DNA of 64,000 nt from Hordeum vulgare subsp. vulgare (lineage: Eukaryota > Streptophyta > Magnoliopsida > Poales > Poaceae): positions 491,233,763 through 491,297,762 of the forward strand of contig NC_058524.1 in assembly GCF_904849725.1 (NCBI RefSeq), given 5' to 3'. Below the pieces are notes generated by a model, which did not search any database, was not told where the DNA came from, and saw only the letters and a program-made list of their open reading frames with translations. Of this stretch, positions 33,806 through 41,965 are shown piece by piece. The position numbers were made by a program, and so were the translations under genes. Positions within the stretch are counted from its first letter, which is position 1, and each line of letters starts with the position of its first letter.

Positions 33806-33953
33806 CGCCCTCATGCTCACCATGCTCTCGCAGGCGTAAGTGCATTGCGTGCTTCCCCACTTCCTTCTGTTTCTCGACCAATTCCGCGCAGTTACTGAAT
33901 GGCTTAGGATACATCGCGGGTTGACTGATGCAGCGTTTGCCTTTTCTCCTCAG

Positions 33954-34513
33954 GTCTCTGTCGTAGCCCCGGCCAGGGCCTCGAGTTCAAGAACCTGTCC
34001 TACACCATTGTCAACAAGCAAAAGAAGGACAGGGTCAAGATCAAGGAGGTCTACCTACTGAACGACATTTAGGGGCAGGCTCTCTGCGGCCAGGTCACGG
34101 CCATCCTCGGCCCCAATGGTGCCGGCAAGTCCACTTTCCTCGACGCCATTGCCGGGAGGATCGCCAAGGTTAGCCTTGAAGGGTCTGTGAGCATCGGCGG
34201 ACGACCTATAAGATTCTTAACACTCGATGGTTAATTATGTTGTATTCTCATTCAAAAAGTAGCAGCTAGGCTAATTACAAGAAAAAAGAACAAACGGTGC
34301 AGCTTCTTATGCTCTAGACTGAAACTTGTTCAGGTCACCACGAGCTACATTAAGCAGATTTCCTCTTACGTGATGCAAGACGTTCAGCTGTTTCCCATGC
34401 TTACCATGCTGGAGACGCTCACATTTGCAGCTGAGGTCAAGCTCCCGCCATCCCTCTCGAGGGCTGAGAAGCTCAAGAGGGTGTGGGAACTCATCGAGGA
34501 GCTTGGTCTGCAG
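33954..34513 (+). pseudogene. Captured half-size ABCG transporter fragment (STR-like), two exons
   Basis: Exon A (33954-34207) encodes LEFKNLSYTIVNKQKK and the Walker A box GPNGAGKST (34109-34135) followed by FLDAIAGRIA. Exon B (34334-34513, exactly 60 codons) encodes SSYVMQDVQLFPMLT, LETLTFAAE and LPPSLSRAEKLKRVWELI. It ends at a clean GTAACC donor. These are conserved parts of the nucleotide-binding domain of plant ABCG half transporters; similarity to the STR/STR2 group is from memory. Breaks: TAG at 34070-34072, and the exon A donor reads ATAAG where GTAAG is expected. The ABC signature, Walker B and membrane domain are missing, so it is a fragment. It is embedded in the CACTA. Confidence 0.85.
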
Positions 34514-34969
34514 GTAACCCTTCACCTATTATATAGCATTCCTAAATGAGTGAAACAATAATAATAGTTTAGTTTGTGCTCTGCTTTGCTACATTCTGAA
34601 CCTTAGTTGATCACAATAAACATCACTAGTGACAACTTGTTCAGAACTTTAAAGACCTCATGTTTCCAGATTTCTCACGTTTGGTTTCCTTGTTTAGCTG
34701 ATACACAAGCTAGGTACCCTGGGCCTGGGGTGACTCAGAATTGCGCTCTGTTTTTTTCTCTTTAGTTATGGATGCCAATCAGTTTAGTTGCGAACTGAGT
34801 TGGTTCTCTGCTGGTATGTCAGGAACACCTGTTCCAACGAAATGTAGTGTGTCTTATACTCGTATATTGTTCAATGTTAATTATCCTATGTGGTTCCTAA
34901 ATCCTTTGATCTCTTTGTGCATATCCGGGGTGCAGTTCATGGCTCCTGGATTGTGCCCCTTCTTGCTCT

Positions 34970-35560
34970 TATATATATACATACATTAAAGTTGCTAAGC
35001 TACCTCGGCTGGGATGAGTTCCCAGTTCTAGCGGTAACTTTTTCGTGAGTTGACACGTGTTTAGTACACTATAGATTTTACTTGGGCCGTGGTAACCTTG
35101 GGTCGTGCGTCTTCTGGGCTGCGTGGTGTACATTGCTCGACCCCTTCGCGAAGCGTCCACAGTTTGCTCATCTTCCATCTCTTTCTGCAAGCCCTTAATT
35201 TTATATATATACATACATTAGAGTTGCTAAGCTACCTCGGCTAGGATGAGTTCCTAGTTCTAGCAGTAACTTTTTCATGAGTTGACACGTGTCTAGTACA
35301 CTATAGATTTTACTTGGGCCGTGGTAGCCTTGGGTCGTGCGTCTTCTGGGCTGCGTGGTGTACATTGCTCGACCCCTTCGCGAAGCGTCCACAGTTTGCT
35401 CATCTTCCATCTCTTTCTCGCAAGCCCTTAATTTTATATACATACACTAAAGTTGCTAAGCCAGCTCGGCTGGGATGAGTTCTCAGTTCTAGCGGTAACT
35501 TTTTCATGAGTTGACACGTGTTTAGTACATTGCAGATTTTACTTGGGCCGTGGTAGCCTT
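34970..35560. repeat. About 230-bp tandem repeat, 2.5 units
   Basis: The anchor GTTGCTAAGC recurs at 34991, 35223 and 35452. Each unit contains GATGAGTTC, TGAGTTGACACGTGT and CTTCGCGAAGCGTCC. The third unit breaks off near 35560, where unrelated GC-rich sequence begins. An 80-residue minus-strand frame is repeated in the first two units because of the duplication; it has no recognisable domain. Confidence 0.9.
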
Positions 35561-35750
35561 GGGGAGGGGATCCTTCATGGAGGGGATCCTCCCCAGGAGG
35601 GGACCTTCCCTTCGAGCAAGCGGAGATCCTCCCGTGGAGGGGATCCCCCGTAGTCCAGCCCCGGCGCGGCGGCCTCTCCTTTTCGGGTCACGCGTTTTCT
35701 TGGTTCCGGCGACGGAGGAGGGCAGGACATAGGGGGAGGAGCGCGCCTGG

Positions 35751-35865
35751 ATGAGCTGCTTCTCCTGCTTCAGCCCTACCGTCGAGGCAGAGGTCGGCAA
35801 GCCAGGGCCGGACGCAAAGGACGTGCGAGGCAAGGATGGCGCCGCCCCAGATCGCGCCGGATCAG
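35751..35865 (+). pseudogene. Possible first exon of a receptor-like cytoplasmic kinase
   Basis: ATG at 35751 opens MSCFSCFSPTVEAEVGKPGP, then a polar stretch, then a GT at 35866 that could be a donor. Plant PBS1-like (RLCK-VII) kinases often start with an MxCFxCF S-acylation motif and a short polar segment before the kinase domain. No kinase sequence is present, so the identification rests on the N-terminal motif alone. The upstream 180 bp is GC-rich with repeated GGGGATCC. It is in the CACTA, plus strand, like the better-supported captures. Confidence 0.35.
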
Positions 35866-36921
35866 GTGCGGCCGGCTGGATCTTGCAAATCGTTCTCCAC
35901 CTCTAGCTTTAGCTCCCGCTTCCCATTGCTCCTTGCTGGGTGCCCTCCGGCAGCGCCGGCGGCTGCGCGGTGTTGTGTTACCATGCTTTCCTCTCCTGCT
36001 TGGTTGCTTTGCTTACTTATTACTGCGTGTCAATCATGGTCATGACGAGCGGAGCTCCAGGAATGAGCTCAGCTGCGATCTTGATAGTAGGATAGACTAT
36101 GTGTGCGTCTATCTATTGTTGCATCTAGTTAGGAAAGATCGGAAATGCATATTCTGCTGCTACGATTGCTTTGACCTCTGGTTTAGTTGAGACTTGAGAG
36201 AGAGCGTCTGGACTGGAAGCTGACTAGCAGTTGTTTCTGGCAATACAAATAACACCTGTATAGCATGTAGTAGGCTTCATATGCATGGGTGCCAAGTGAT
36301 GGATATTTTGTTACCATGCCTTGTACCCCATGCACATAATATTACAACAGAGGATGCAACATATGATTGAAGAGGATAGGATAAAGACGCCGCATGATGT
36401 GGCTGTCATTTCAATACTCCTTTTTACATACAGTGGTTATGTTTGAGCCAGTGTATTTGTCCAGCTAGGCCGCTAACTTGTCTTGCCGATGCACAAATTG
36501 TCTGCAATTCCTCTCCTTGGGGGGTTTTGCCGGTTTGGCACCATAAAAAGCAGGACAATTGTAGTGCAGAAAAGATTAATAAGATGACTCTGCCTCTAAT
36601 GGTGTAGAAGAAAAAACTGGTAGAGGATCCTTTCTTCTCATGAACTCGGTAGTAGAGGAATTGTAGGAAATACTTATTCACTATTTACATCATTGCACTA
36701 ATGTATTATTTTGGTACGGAGGTAGTATTTTGGAGACTGATTGATGAATTTTACTTGAACTTCTCTTTCAAACAAATTGAATATTACTTCCAAAGTGAGT
36801 ACTGCTGAGCCTCTACTTAAATGTAGGTGTAGGAAATACTTATTCGCTATTTACTTCCTGCTGCTGTTTCGCGTCGGGCTCTAATTCGGTTTGCTGCTGC
36901 TGTTTATTTCTGGTGGTGTAG
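35866..36921. other. Intron-like sequence inside the CACTA
   Basis: No exon is recognised. A Stowaway-MITE-like end (TACTACCTCCGTACC on the minus strand) lies near 36714-36728. A 20-odd-base string around TAGGAAATACTTATTC occurs near 36664 and 36831. Confidence 0.45.
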
Positions 36922-37000
36922 GCTCGCGGTGAAGAAGAGCAAGGCCGAGAAGGAGTCCAACAGGCCCAAGCGCCCCCGAGCGCCTTCTTCGTCTTTATGT
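36922..37000 (+). pseudogene. Captured HMG-box protein exon fragment
   Basis: After a TGGTGTAG acceptor the frame reads KKSKAEKESNRPKRP, then a lost base shifts the sequence that would otherwise encode the aromatic FF.F segment of the HMG box. It ends at a GTGAGT donor-like sequence. Lysine-rich linker plus NxPKRP is the hallmark of the N-terminal edge of plant HMGB proteins (chromatin architectural, DNA-bending). Only about 26 codons survive. The neighbouring 36840-36921 and 37005-37860 look like flanking introns. Confidence 0.7.
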
Positions 37001-37860
37001 GAGTTCCCAGGCTCGGCTCGTCGTTGCTCATGGTTCAATTCGCCTTGTTTTCCTGTGGTGTGGTGTGGCGTCGCATCCTGACCGAGGATTTGCTCATGGT
37101 AATTTCTGTCTTCGATCATAGTCATGCACTTACTTGGGTTTGAGTTAAGATCATTTCAGTGAGCATTGTTGAATTTCATTGATCTGTAAGATCTGATTCG
37201 CTGGCTTTCCTAGTGACATTACTTGTACATTGAATGGTAGCAAGGGCCAACACTAAATTGCTGCTCGCTACTGATATTAGAAAGAGATGTTTCTAATTAT
37301 AGTTTAAAACAGCTCCAATCAGCAAAAGTTTAGAATTTTCGTTTGACTGCGCTAAAGTGTGGCCATACTAGGATGCTTGTTACAGTTGAATCAGCTAAGC
37401 AGAGTATTACCGTCGTACTTCTGTATTGCTCTCTTTAATAATATTGCATCATCAGCCTGCATGTCTCATCTCCTTTTGGTCATGAGGATAAGGACATTTC
37501 TTTTCTCCCCTGGCTTAAAAGAATGGGAGTTTGTGAGGGAGGTTCTCTCACTGTATGTGAACACCGATCTGATGTTACTTGGCAAATGTTTTTTTTATGA
37601 CGTGAGGGAAGAGCTACTGATTTCTAACCATGCTTCCTGAATACCTGATACAGAGCTCCGTACCTGGTATTTTTTATCTGATAATCCATGGCCTATTTGA
37701 CAAGATAGTTGAAAATTTGAATAGCTAGTGCTGTTAAGTCTCTTATAGTTTCAGAAACACATGATTGTATATGTCCTGTTCTGTTAATCCTGAAGATAAA
37801 ACTCATATGTATATGAAATGCCTGGTTCACTGAGCTCTTTTCAATATATTTTGATTGTAG
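37001..37860. other. Intron-like sequence between captured fragments
   Basis: AT-rich with T-runs and no supported frame of its own. It ends in a T-rich tract and a TTGATTGTAG acceptor right before the exon at 37861. The junction between the HMG-type intron and the next gene's intron lies somewhere here but cannot be placed by eye. Confidence 0.4.
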
Positions 37861-39192
37861 AATGAAAGCATAAATGGCCATTACGAAAATGCATCCTTCA
37901 TGTGTGCTACATCTCCGGACCTGGTGATTGAGGACAACTCGATTGATCTCATATTTTCAAACTGGCTACTGATGTATCTTTCAGACGAGGAGGTAAGAGA
38001 ATGCACTTATGAACCTAGTTGTTTTCTTGATCCTTGATTTAATAGCCATTTTACGGGCCTGTAGTAATCCTTTATTGTCCAATCAATAGTTAACCCTGGT
38101 TCCGGAAAAGAGAAAATTCCTTATATAACACTGTTTTAAATTTGGTTTCCCTATTTAACACTGAAAACATTTTTCTTCCCTATCTAACACGGTCTTTAAA
38201 TATTATGCCCTTTATAACACTTCCATTCATTTTAAGTCTTGTTGGTGTTAAATGACACCTGAAAATATCTATTTGCCCCTCATGTGGTAGGTTATCAAAT
38301 TTTACGTGGTAATTTAGCTTCAGGTCAACAGGGTAGCTAGTGTACATCAATAGTACATGGTATATTAAATGATCGATAGTATACAATAAGTCAGTACGTT
38401 AATATGCTTGTACATGTTTGTTGTGAAAAGTTAGTGCTTGTACACGCACGTACACAGTTATAAACAGTCCTTCTGTAACAGCCGTGAGTTGAGAATGAAA
38501 AACGAATATAAACAGGACTGACATGGTTCCGTGACCCGCTAGCTTGGTTAGCTAGCCAGCGAAAGTAGAATCGATCAAGCGAGAGATTGGTTGCTAGCTA
38601 ACTCCATCTAGTACGTATACGAGTCGTAGAAAACACTCGGCTACAATGTCATCAATGTCGAGGATGGGACCAAGGCCAACACAAAATGAGTTGGTCGGAT
38701 ACACATAAACATATAATATTTTCACATGAGGGACAAATAGGTCTTTTGATGTGTCATTTAACACTATTATGTTTTAAAATGGACGAAAGTGTTAAGGCAT
38801 AAAATTTAGACTTAGTGTTAAATAAGGAAGAAAAAGTTTTATAATGTTAAATAGGGCTATAAATTTTAAGAAATTGTTAAATAAGAAATTCTCTCTCCGG
38901 AAAACCTGAGCTGATAACATCTCCTATACAATCTTAGATAGTTTGAAGTTTAATTTCCAGTTTCTGTGACCTGTTTAGGTTGGACTAATTATACTCCAGA
39001 ATTTATATCTCAGGATTTTTAACATCATCTTCAGGATGAACACAAATCTTTTTATTTCTATTATTTTTTATATTTTTTTCCTTTTGATTGATTCATGTGT
39101 GGTGTAATGTTCTTGTAGGTTGACAAGTTGTGGCATCTCGAGAATGTCTCAAAGGAGAGTGGAATGAAGTCCATTGTAATGTTGGGATAGTA
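37861..39192 (+). pseudogene. Captured phosphoethanolamine N-methyltransferase fragment
   Basis: Exon 37861-37992 (44 codons, TTGTAG acceptor, GTAAGA donor) encodes [17 protein letters not shown], then [17 protein letters not shown]. This matches the SAM-dependent methyltransferase domain of plant phosphoethanolamine N-methyltransferase (choline synthesis, cytosol), which typically has [13 protein letters not shown]. Two residues seem missing between CA and TSPDL compared with the family (recalled). After an intron that now holds a long-TIR element, a block at 39119 begins VDKL, consistent with the next residues EVxKL, then continues with 19 codons I cannot place and a stop. There is no start or rest of the gene, and it is not functional as the enzyme. 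Confidence 0.8.
38100..38902. mobile_element. Long-TIR non-autonomous DNA element (about 0.8 kb)
   Basis: The left end, TTCCGGAAAAGAGAAAATTC, and the right end (reverse complement TTCCGGAGAGAGAATTTC) begin inverted repeats of about 150-200 bp. These carry recurring TTTAACAC/GTGTTAAA motifs. The inner part (CATGAGGGACAAATAG and its complement) also pairs. It sits in the intron of the captured methyltransferase fragment. Long TIRs suggest a Mutator-like or similar element, but no clear target duplication was found and there is no transposase. Confidence 0.65.
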
Positions 39193-39199
39193 GCAGATG

Positions 39200-39660
39200 T
39201 GCCATTGTTTTATTGTGCAATTCTGTGCGTTCTTGCTATATTTATGTGTAAGGAAATGTATTCATGAGATGAGTTATTGTATTATGTAAACCTGGGAGAT
39301 GTATTATGTGATGTTATATGATGGATGATTTTAATTTGATTTGGAGTTTTCTTGATTTGAATATGAAATAGTGTTGGATTTAATGTTGGACAAATAATTG
39401 GGTTGAAAATGCCCAACAAATAGAAATGAAACCAAGTTTTGGAACAAAAAGTTCCTGAATTCAAAAATGAAAAAAGGCCAAAACTGAAACTGGATCAAAT
39501 GTATTTGGGCATTAAAAGGACAGGGCCCAAATTATAATGATAATTTTTTTTTAAAAAAAACTAGAAGTGGCTGTAAATAGGCTAAGGCCCAAAAAGAAGC
39601 CCAATAAGAAAAAGCCCAGAAATAAAACAGCCCATGTGATCAATTGAAATGGGTTGGGCT
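39200..39660. other. Non-coding CACTA interior
   Basis: AT-rich, no supported frame, grading into the subterminal repeats of the right end. Confidence 0.5.
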
Positions 39661-39932
39661 GATTTCAATCATGACGTTTTGATTTCATCGTAATTTTGCC
39701 ACGTAGGACTGGGTTTGATTGCCAACGATAATTTAGGATCATCGTAAAGATTACGACAATCCAGGAATCGTCGTAAAAGTTACGACGATTTTGATCAAAA
39801 CGTCGCTGCTGTTCATTTGTGACGCTCTGTTTTCGACGCTTGGTTTTTCGTCGTGAGATCGTCGTAAATTAAAAACCGTGACGATGTAGCGACGAAAACA
39901 TAGCATCGTATATTAGCATATTCCTTGTAGTG
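39660..39932. repeat. CACTA right subterminal repeats
   Basis: Dense ATCGTCGTAA, TTACGACGA and GACGATTTTG-type motifs run up to the TIR, mirroring the left end at 25401-25830. Confidence 0.8.
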
Positions 39933-39984
39933 ACACACCATAACTACTCACACAACACCACATAGAAGATTCACACAACACCAT

Positions 39985-40075
39985 CATGTGAAGATGCAAG
40001 CATGTATATGTTTGTGCACACTTGCACAAGTGTGTGTGTGCAAACACATGCACACATACACACACACACATCTCC
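39985..40075. repeat. CA/TG microsatellite of the Gypsy LTR
   Basis: CACACA and TGTGTG blocks with ATGCACAC interruptions. The same block is at 50660-50760 in the other LTR, and a related one at 25314-25400 / 50530-50620. Confidence 0.85.
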
Positions 40076-40210
40076 ATCTACACACTAACTACACACTCTT
40101 ACACTACCTCTAGTGCAACATGGAAAAAATAAAAGAAAACATCACACAAGCCCCTGGTGTAGAAAGAATCAACACAAAACAGCAAAAGAAAAGAAATGAA
40201 ATAAAAAAAA

Positions 40211-40287
40211 GGGAGGGTGTGGGGTTCGAACCCACAAACCCTGTGGTGCACCCACATGCACACACCACTTGGCTATGCTTCGGCGCT
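40211..40287 (-). other. tRNA-like A-box/B-box module 1 (left LTR)
   Basis: On the minus strand TAGCCAAGTGG (40275-40265) fits the Pol III A-box consensus TRGYNNANNGG, and GGGTTCGAACC (40233-40223) is close to the B-box GGTTCGANTCC. The spacing of about 30 bases is within the tRNA range. I could not build a convincing cloverleaf acceptor stem, so it is a tRNA relic or Pol III-like control region rather than a tRNA gene. It is conserved in the right LTR. Confidence 0.55.
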
Positions 40288-40369
40288 TGACTTAGAGAGG
40301 GCTTCAAGCTAGGTAGCCCTCTCTGGCGCTGCCCTGCTACCGGCGAAAAATAAAGAAAAAGAAAGGCGC

Positions 40370-40440
40370 CTGAGGGGGACTCGAACCCACGACGCACGGT
40401 GCTGGCGCACATCTCGGTTGCCACTGCGCTACAGCGAGAG
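40370..40440 (-). other. tRNA-like A-box/B-box module 2 (left LTR)
   Basis: The minus-strand A-box TAGCGCAGTGG (40431-40421) and B-box GGTTCGAGTCC (40387-40377) both fit consensus exactly and are spaced like a tRNA gene. T-arm pairing is good but the acceptor stem pairs poorly. It lies about 100 bp from module 1 in the same orientation. Confidence 0.6.
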
Positions 40441-41938
40441 ATCTTAAGAGAGAGGGGGCATGTCTCCTTTTGAGCAGCCCCTCTCCACCTGCACACTATC
40501 ATGGCGGCGGCCGGAACAGGGGAGGACGACGACATCGATACAGGTAGCAATCGACGGTGATAGCTACTGGTGGGGGATGCGACGACCTAGGGGAACCCAT
40601 TCCCGAGCCTAACTCACCGAAAGGGGGAGCCCAACGGCGGCGCAAGGAGATGAAGCTCCCGGCCATCGCAGAACACGACGGCGGCGATGCACTATGCACC
40701 GATAGGGATCAAGCACGCGGGGAAAGGGGAAAAAGGTGACGCTCACCCAGTTGCACGAAGACGGGGATGATGCGTCTGCTCGAGGAAGAGGAAGAAGAGG
40801 CAAGGCGGAGGAAGAGCCGCTGCTCCGCTCCGCCACGACGACGCGTGGCCGACGCGAGGGAGGAAGATCCACCTTCCGTAGCGACAAAAATGGAACGAGG
40901 GTGGTTCCAGCATCCTCGCGGACACCTCGGACGCCGCGGGGGAGGCTGCCGACGACGAGGAGATGGCGGGGACGACGGCTCACTCTCTCTCTGAATCCCC
41001 TCTCTCTCTGAATTCTCTCTGGACTCTTACCTGTAGAGGGGAAGAAGGAGGGAGAAGGAGGTGGCGGCGGGGAAGAGGAACCCTAGCACGCACGCCGAGG
41101 GGGAGGCGCTAAATAGGGGGAGGATTGACGGCCTCGACGTCCGTGAAGCCACGGACGCGAGCTCTCTCTCTAAAGCCCGACGGAAAGTAGGGAGGAGGGG
41201 GGTGGCGTCAGATAAAGAAGAAGAGGGACGGGGAGAAGGCCGCTCGGGTGAGAGAAGGAGTTGAGGCCCAGAGGAGGAGGAGTAGGCCGTCCCACCTAGG
41301 CTTCTCTGGATCCTTGGAGAAAGAAATTAAAGGATTTTTTTTCTTTTAAAAATAAAAGCCACAAACAAAAACTCACAGGAACAAGTAGAACGGATTGTTT
41401 ATAAAAATAAAAATAGCTAGGGGCTGAGGGATTTATGCCCTGTTTAAATAAAATATAAACCATATTTTTAGACAAACTAAATTTACCCATGAAACATGAA
41501 TTAATAATGATGTCTTTAAATAAAACCCTATGTGCCTAAAGGCTAATATAGCAATGAGAGTTACACCCTCAATCACAATTAAAGACTCTAAATGTTTAAC
41601 ATTTTTAAAACAGGTTCAATCAAAGTATAACTCACAAGTTTAAAATCCAAAGGGGGAAGGGCTTTGCATTGTTTTGAAAGGCATAGTTGGAAAGCTTTGT
41701 TTGAAAACATCACATCACTTCACACCACTCAAGGCAAGCTAGCACAACCATGATGGATCAACTAGCAACACAAAAATGAAAGCAATGCAATTGATGACGA
41801 TGCCATGATGCAAGATGATGACATGAAATGAAGCCACGTGAAATGATAAACTTAATAACATCCAAAACATGGTTCCACAAAATAGGAAATGATCCAAATA
41901 TGGAAAGGATTACATCTGGGCTGTTACAAACTCTCCCA

Positions 41939-41952
41939 CACTACAAGAAGAT
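41939..41952 (-). promoter_or_regulatory. Gypsy polypurine tract
   Basis: On the minus strand GTGTGGGAGAGTT directly precedes the LTR start TGTAACAG. Primer for plus-strand synthesis in the family. Confidence 0.8.
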
Positions 41953-41965
41953 CTCGACCCGAGAT

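Larger units (their letters stand above)
26813..33835 (+). pseudogene. Captured NIPA-type magnesium transporter fragment, split by a retrotransposon
   Basis: From ATG 26813 the frame reads MWESMELTLAGAAGNSIDKV then LQKKGTLILPSLSFKLK. This matches the start of plant NIPA-family (putative Mg2+ transporter, multipass membrane) proteins, whose first helix includes AGNNIGKVLQKKGT (recalled). About 27050-27111 encodes YALNRLWL and then, after a one-base shift, FLLDMC, followed by the LTR retrotransposon. The exon resumes at 33806 with LMLTMLSQ and ends at 33835 before a GTAAG donor. The preceding 300 bp is C-rich, like a grass 5'-UTR. Only the first transmembrane region is present, and frameshifts and the insertion exclude function. 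It lies in the CACTA, plus strand. Confidence 0.75.
25401..39932. mobile_element. CACTA transposon carrying several host-gene fragments
   Basis: The termini are CACTACAAGAAATATGC (25401) and the inverted GCATATTCCTTGTAGTG (ending 39932), with one mismatch. The target duplication ACA occupies 25398-25400 and 39933-39935, and 3 bp is the CACTA hallmark. Subterminal regions carry many TTACGACGA/TCGTCGTAA motifs, likely transposase-binding repeats. No transposase coding sequence was recognised, so it is probably non-autonomous. After removing the nested LTR retrotransposon (27112-33805) and the long-TIR element (about 38100-38902), roughly 7 kb remain, much of it exon-intron fragments of unrelated plant genes, all on the plus strand. 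Confidence 0.92.
22502..41938 (-). repeat. Gypsy 3' LTR, split by CACTA (22502-25400 and 39933-41938)
   Basis: The two pieces together are colinear with the right LTR (47457-52591) and total about 4.9 kb. Compared with that copy, this LTR lacks about 260 bp between 24117 and 24118 (present at about 49073-49340). It holds CA-repeat microsatellites, two tRNA-like modules and a GC-rich stretch (about 40490-41290). Confidence 0.9.

Noticed and set aside
34969..35443. Two nearly identical 80-codon minus-strand frames
   Set aside because: They are produced by the 230-bp tandem duplication; no domain and no independent evidence for coding.
36424..36681. 85-codon minus-strand frame in the CACTA
   Set aside because: No motif, opposite to the captured exons, within intron-like sequence.
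39119..39192. A new small protein of 23 codons
   Set aside because: It begins at an acceptor site and continues the methyltransferase exon; it is too short to call separately.
40499..41264. Several GC-rich frames in the Gypsy LTR (and the copies at 51007-51694)
   Set aside because: They overlap in many frames on both strands, lie inside LTRs, contain no known domain and are broken differently in the two LTR copies; likely leader or promoter sequence.
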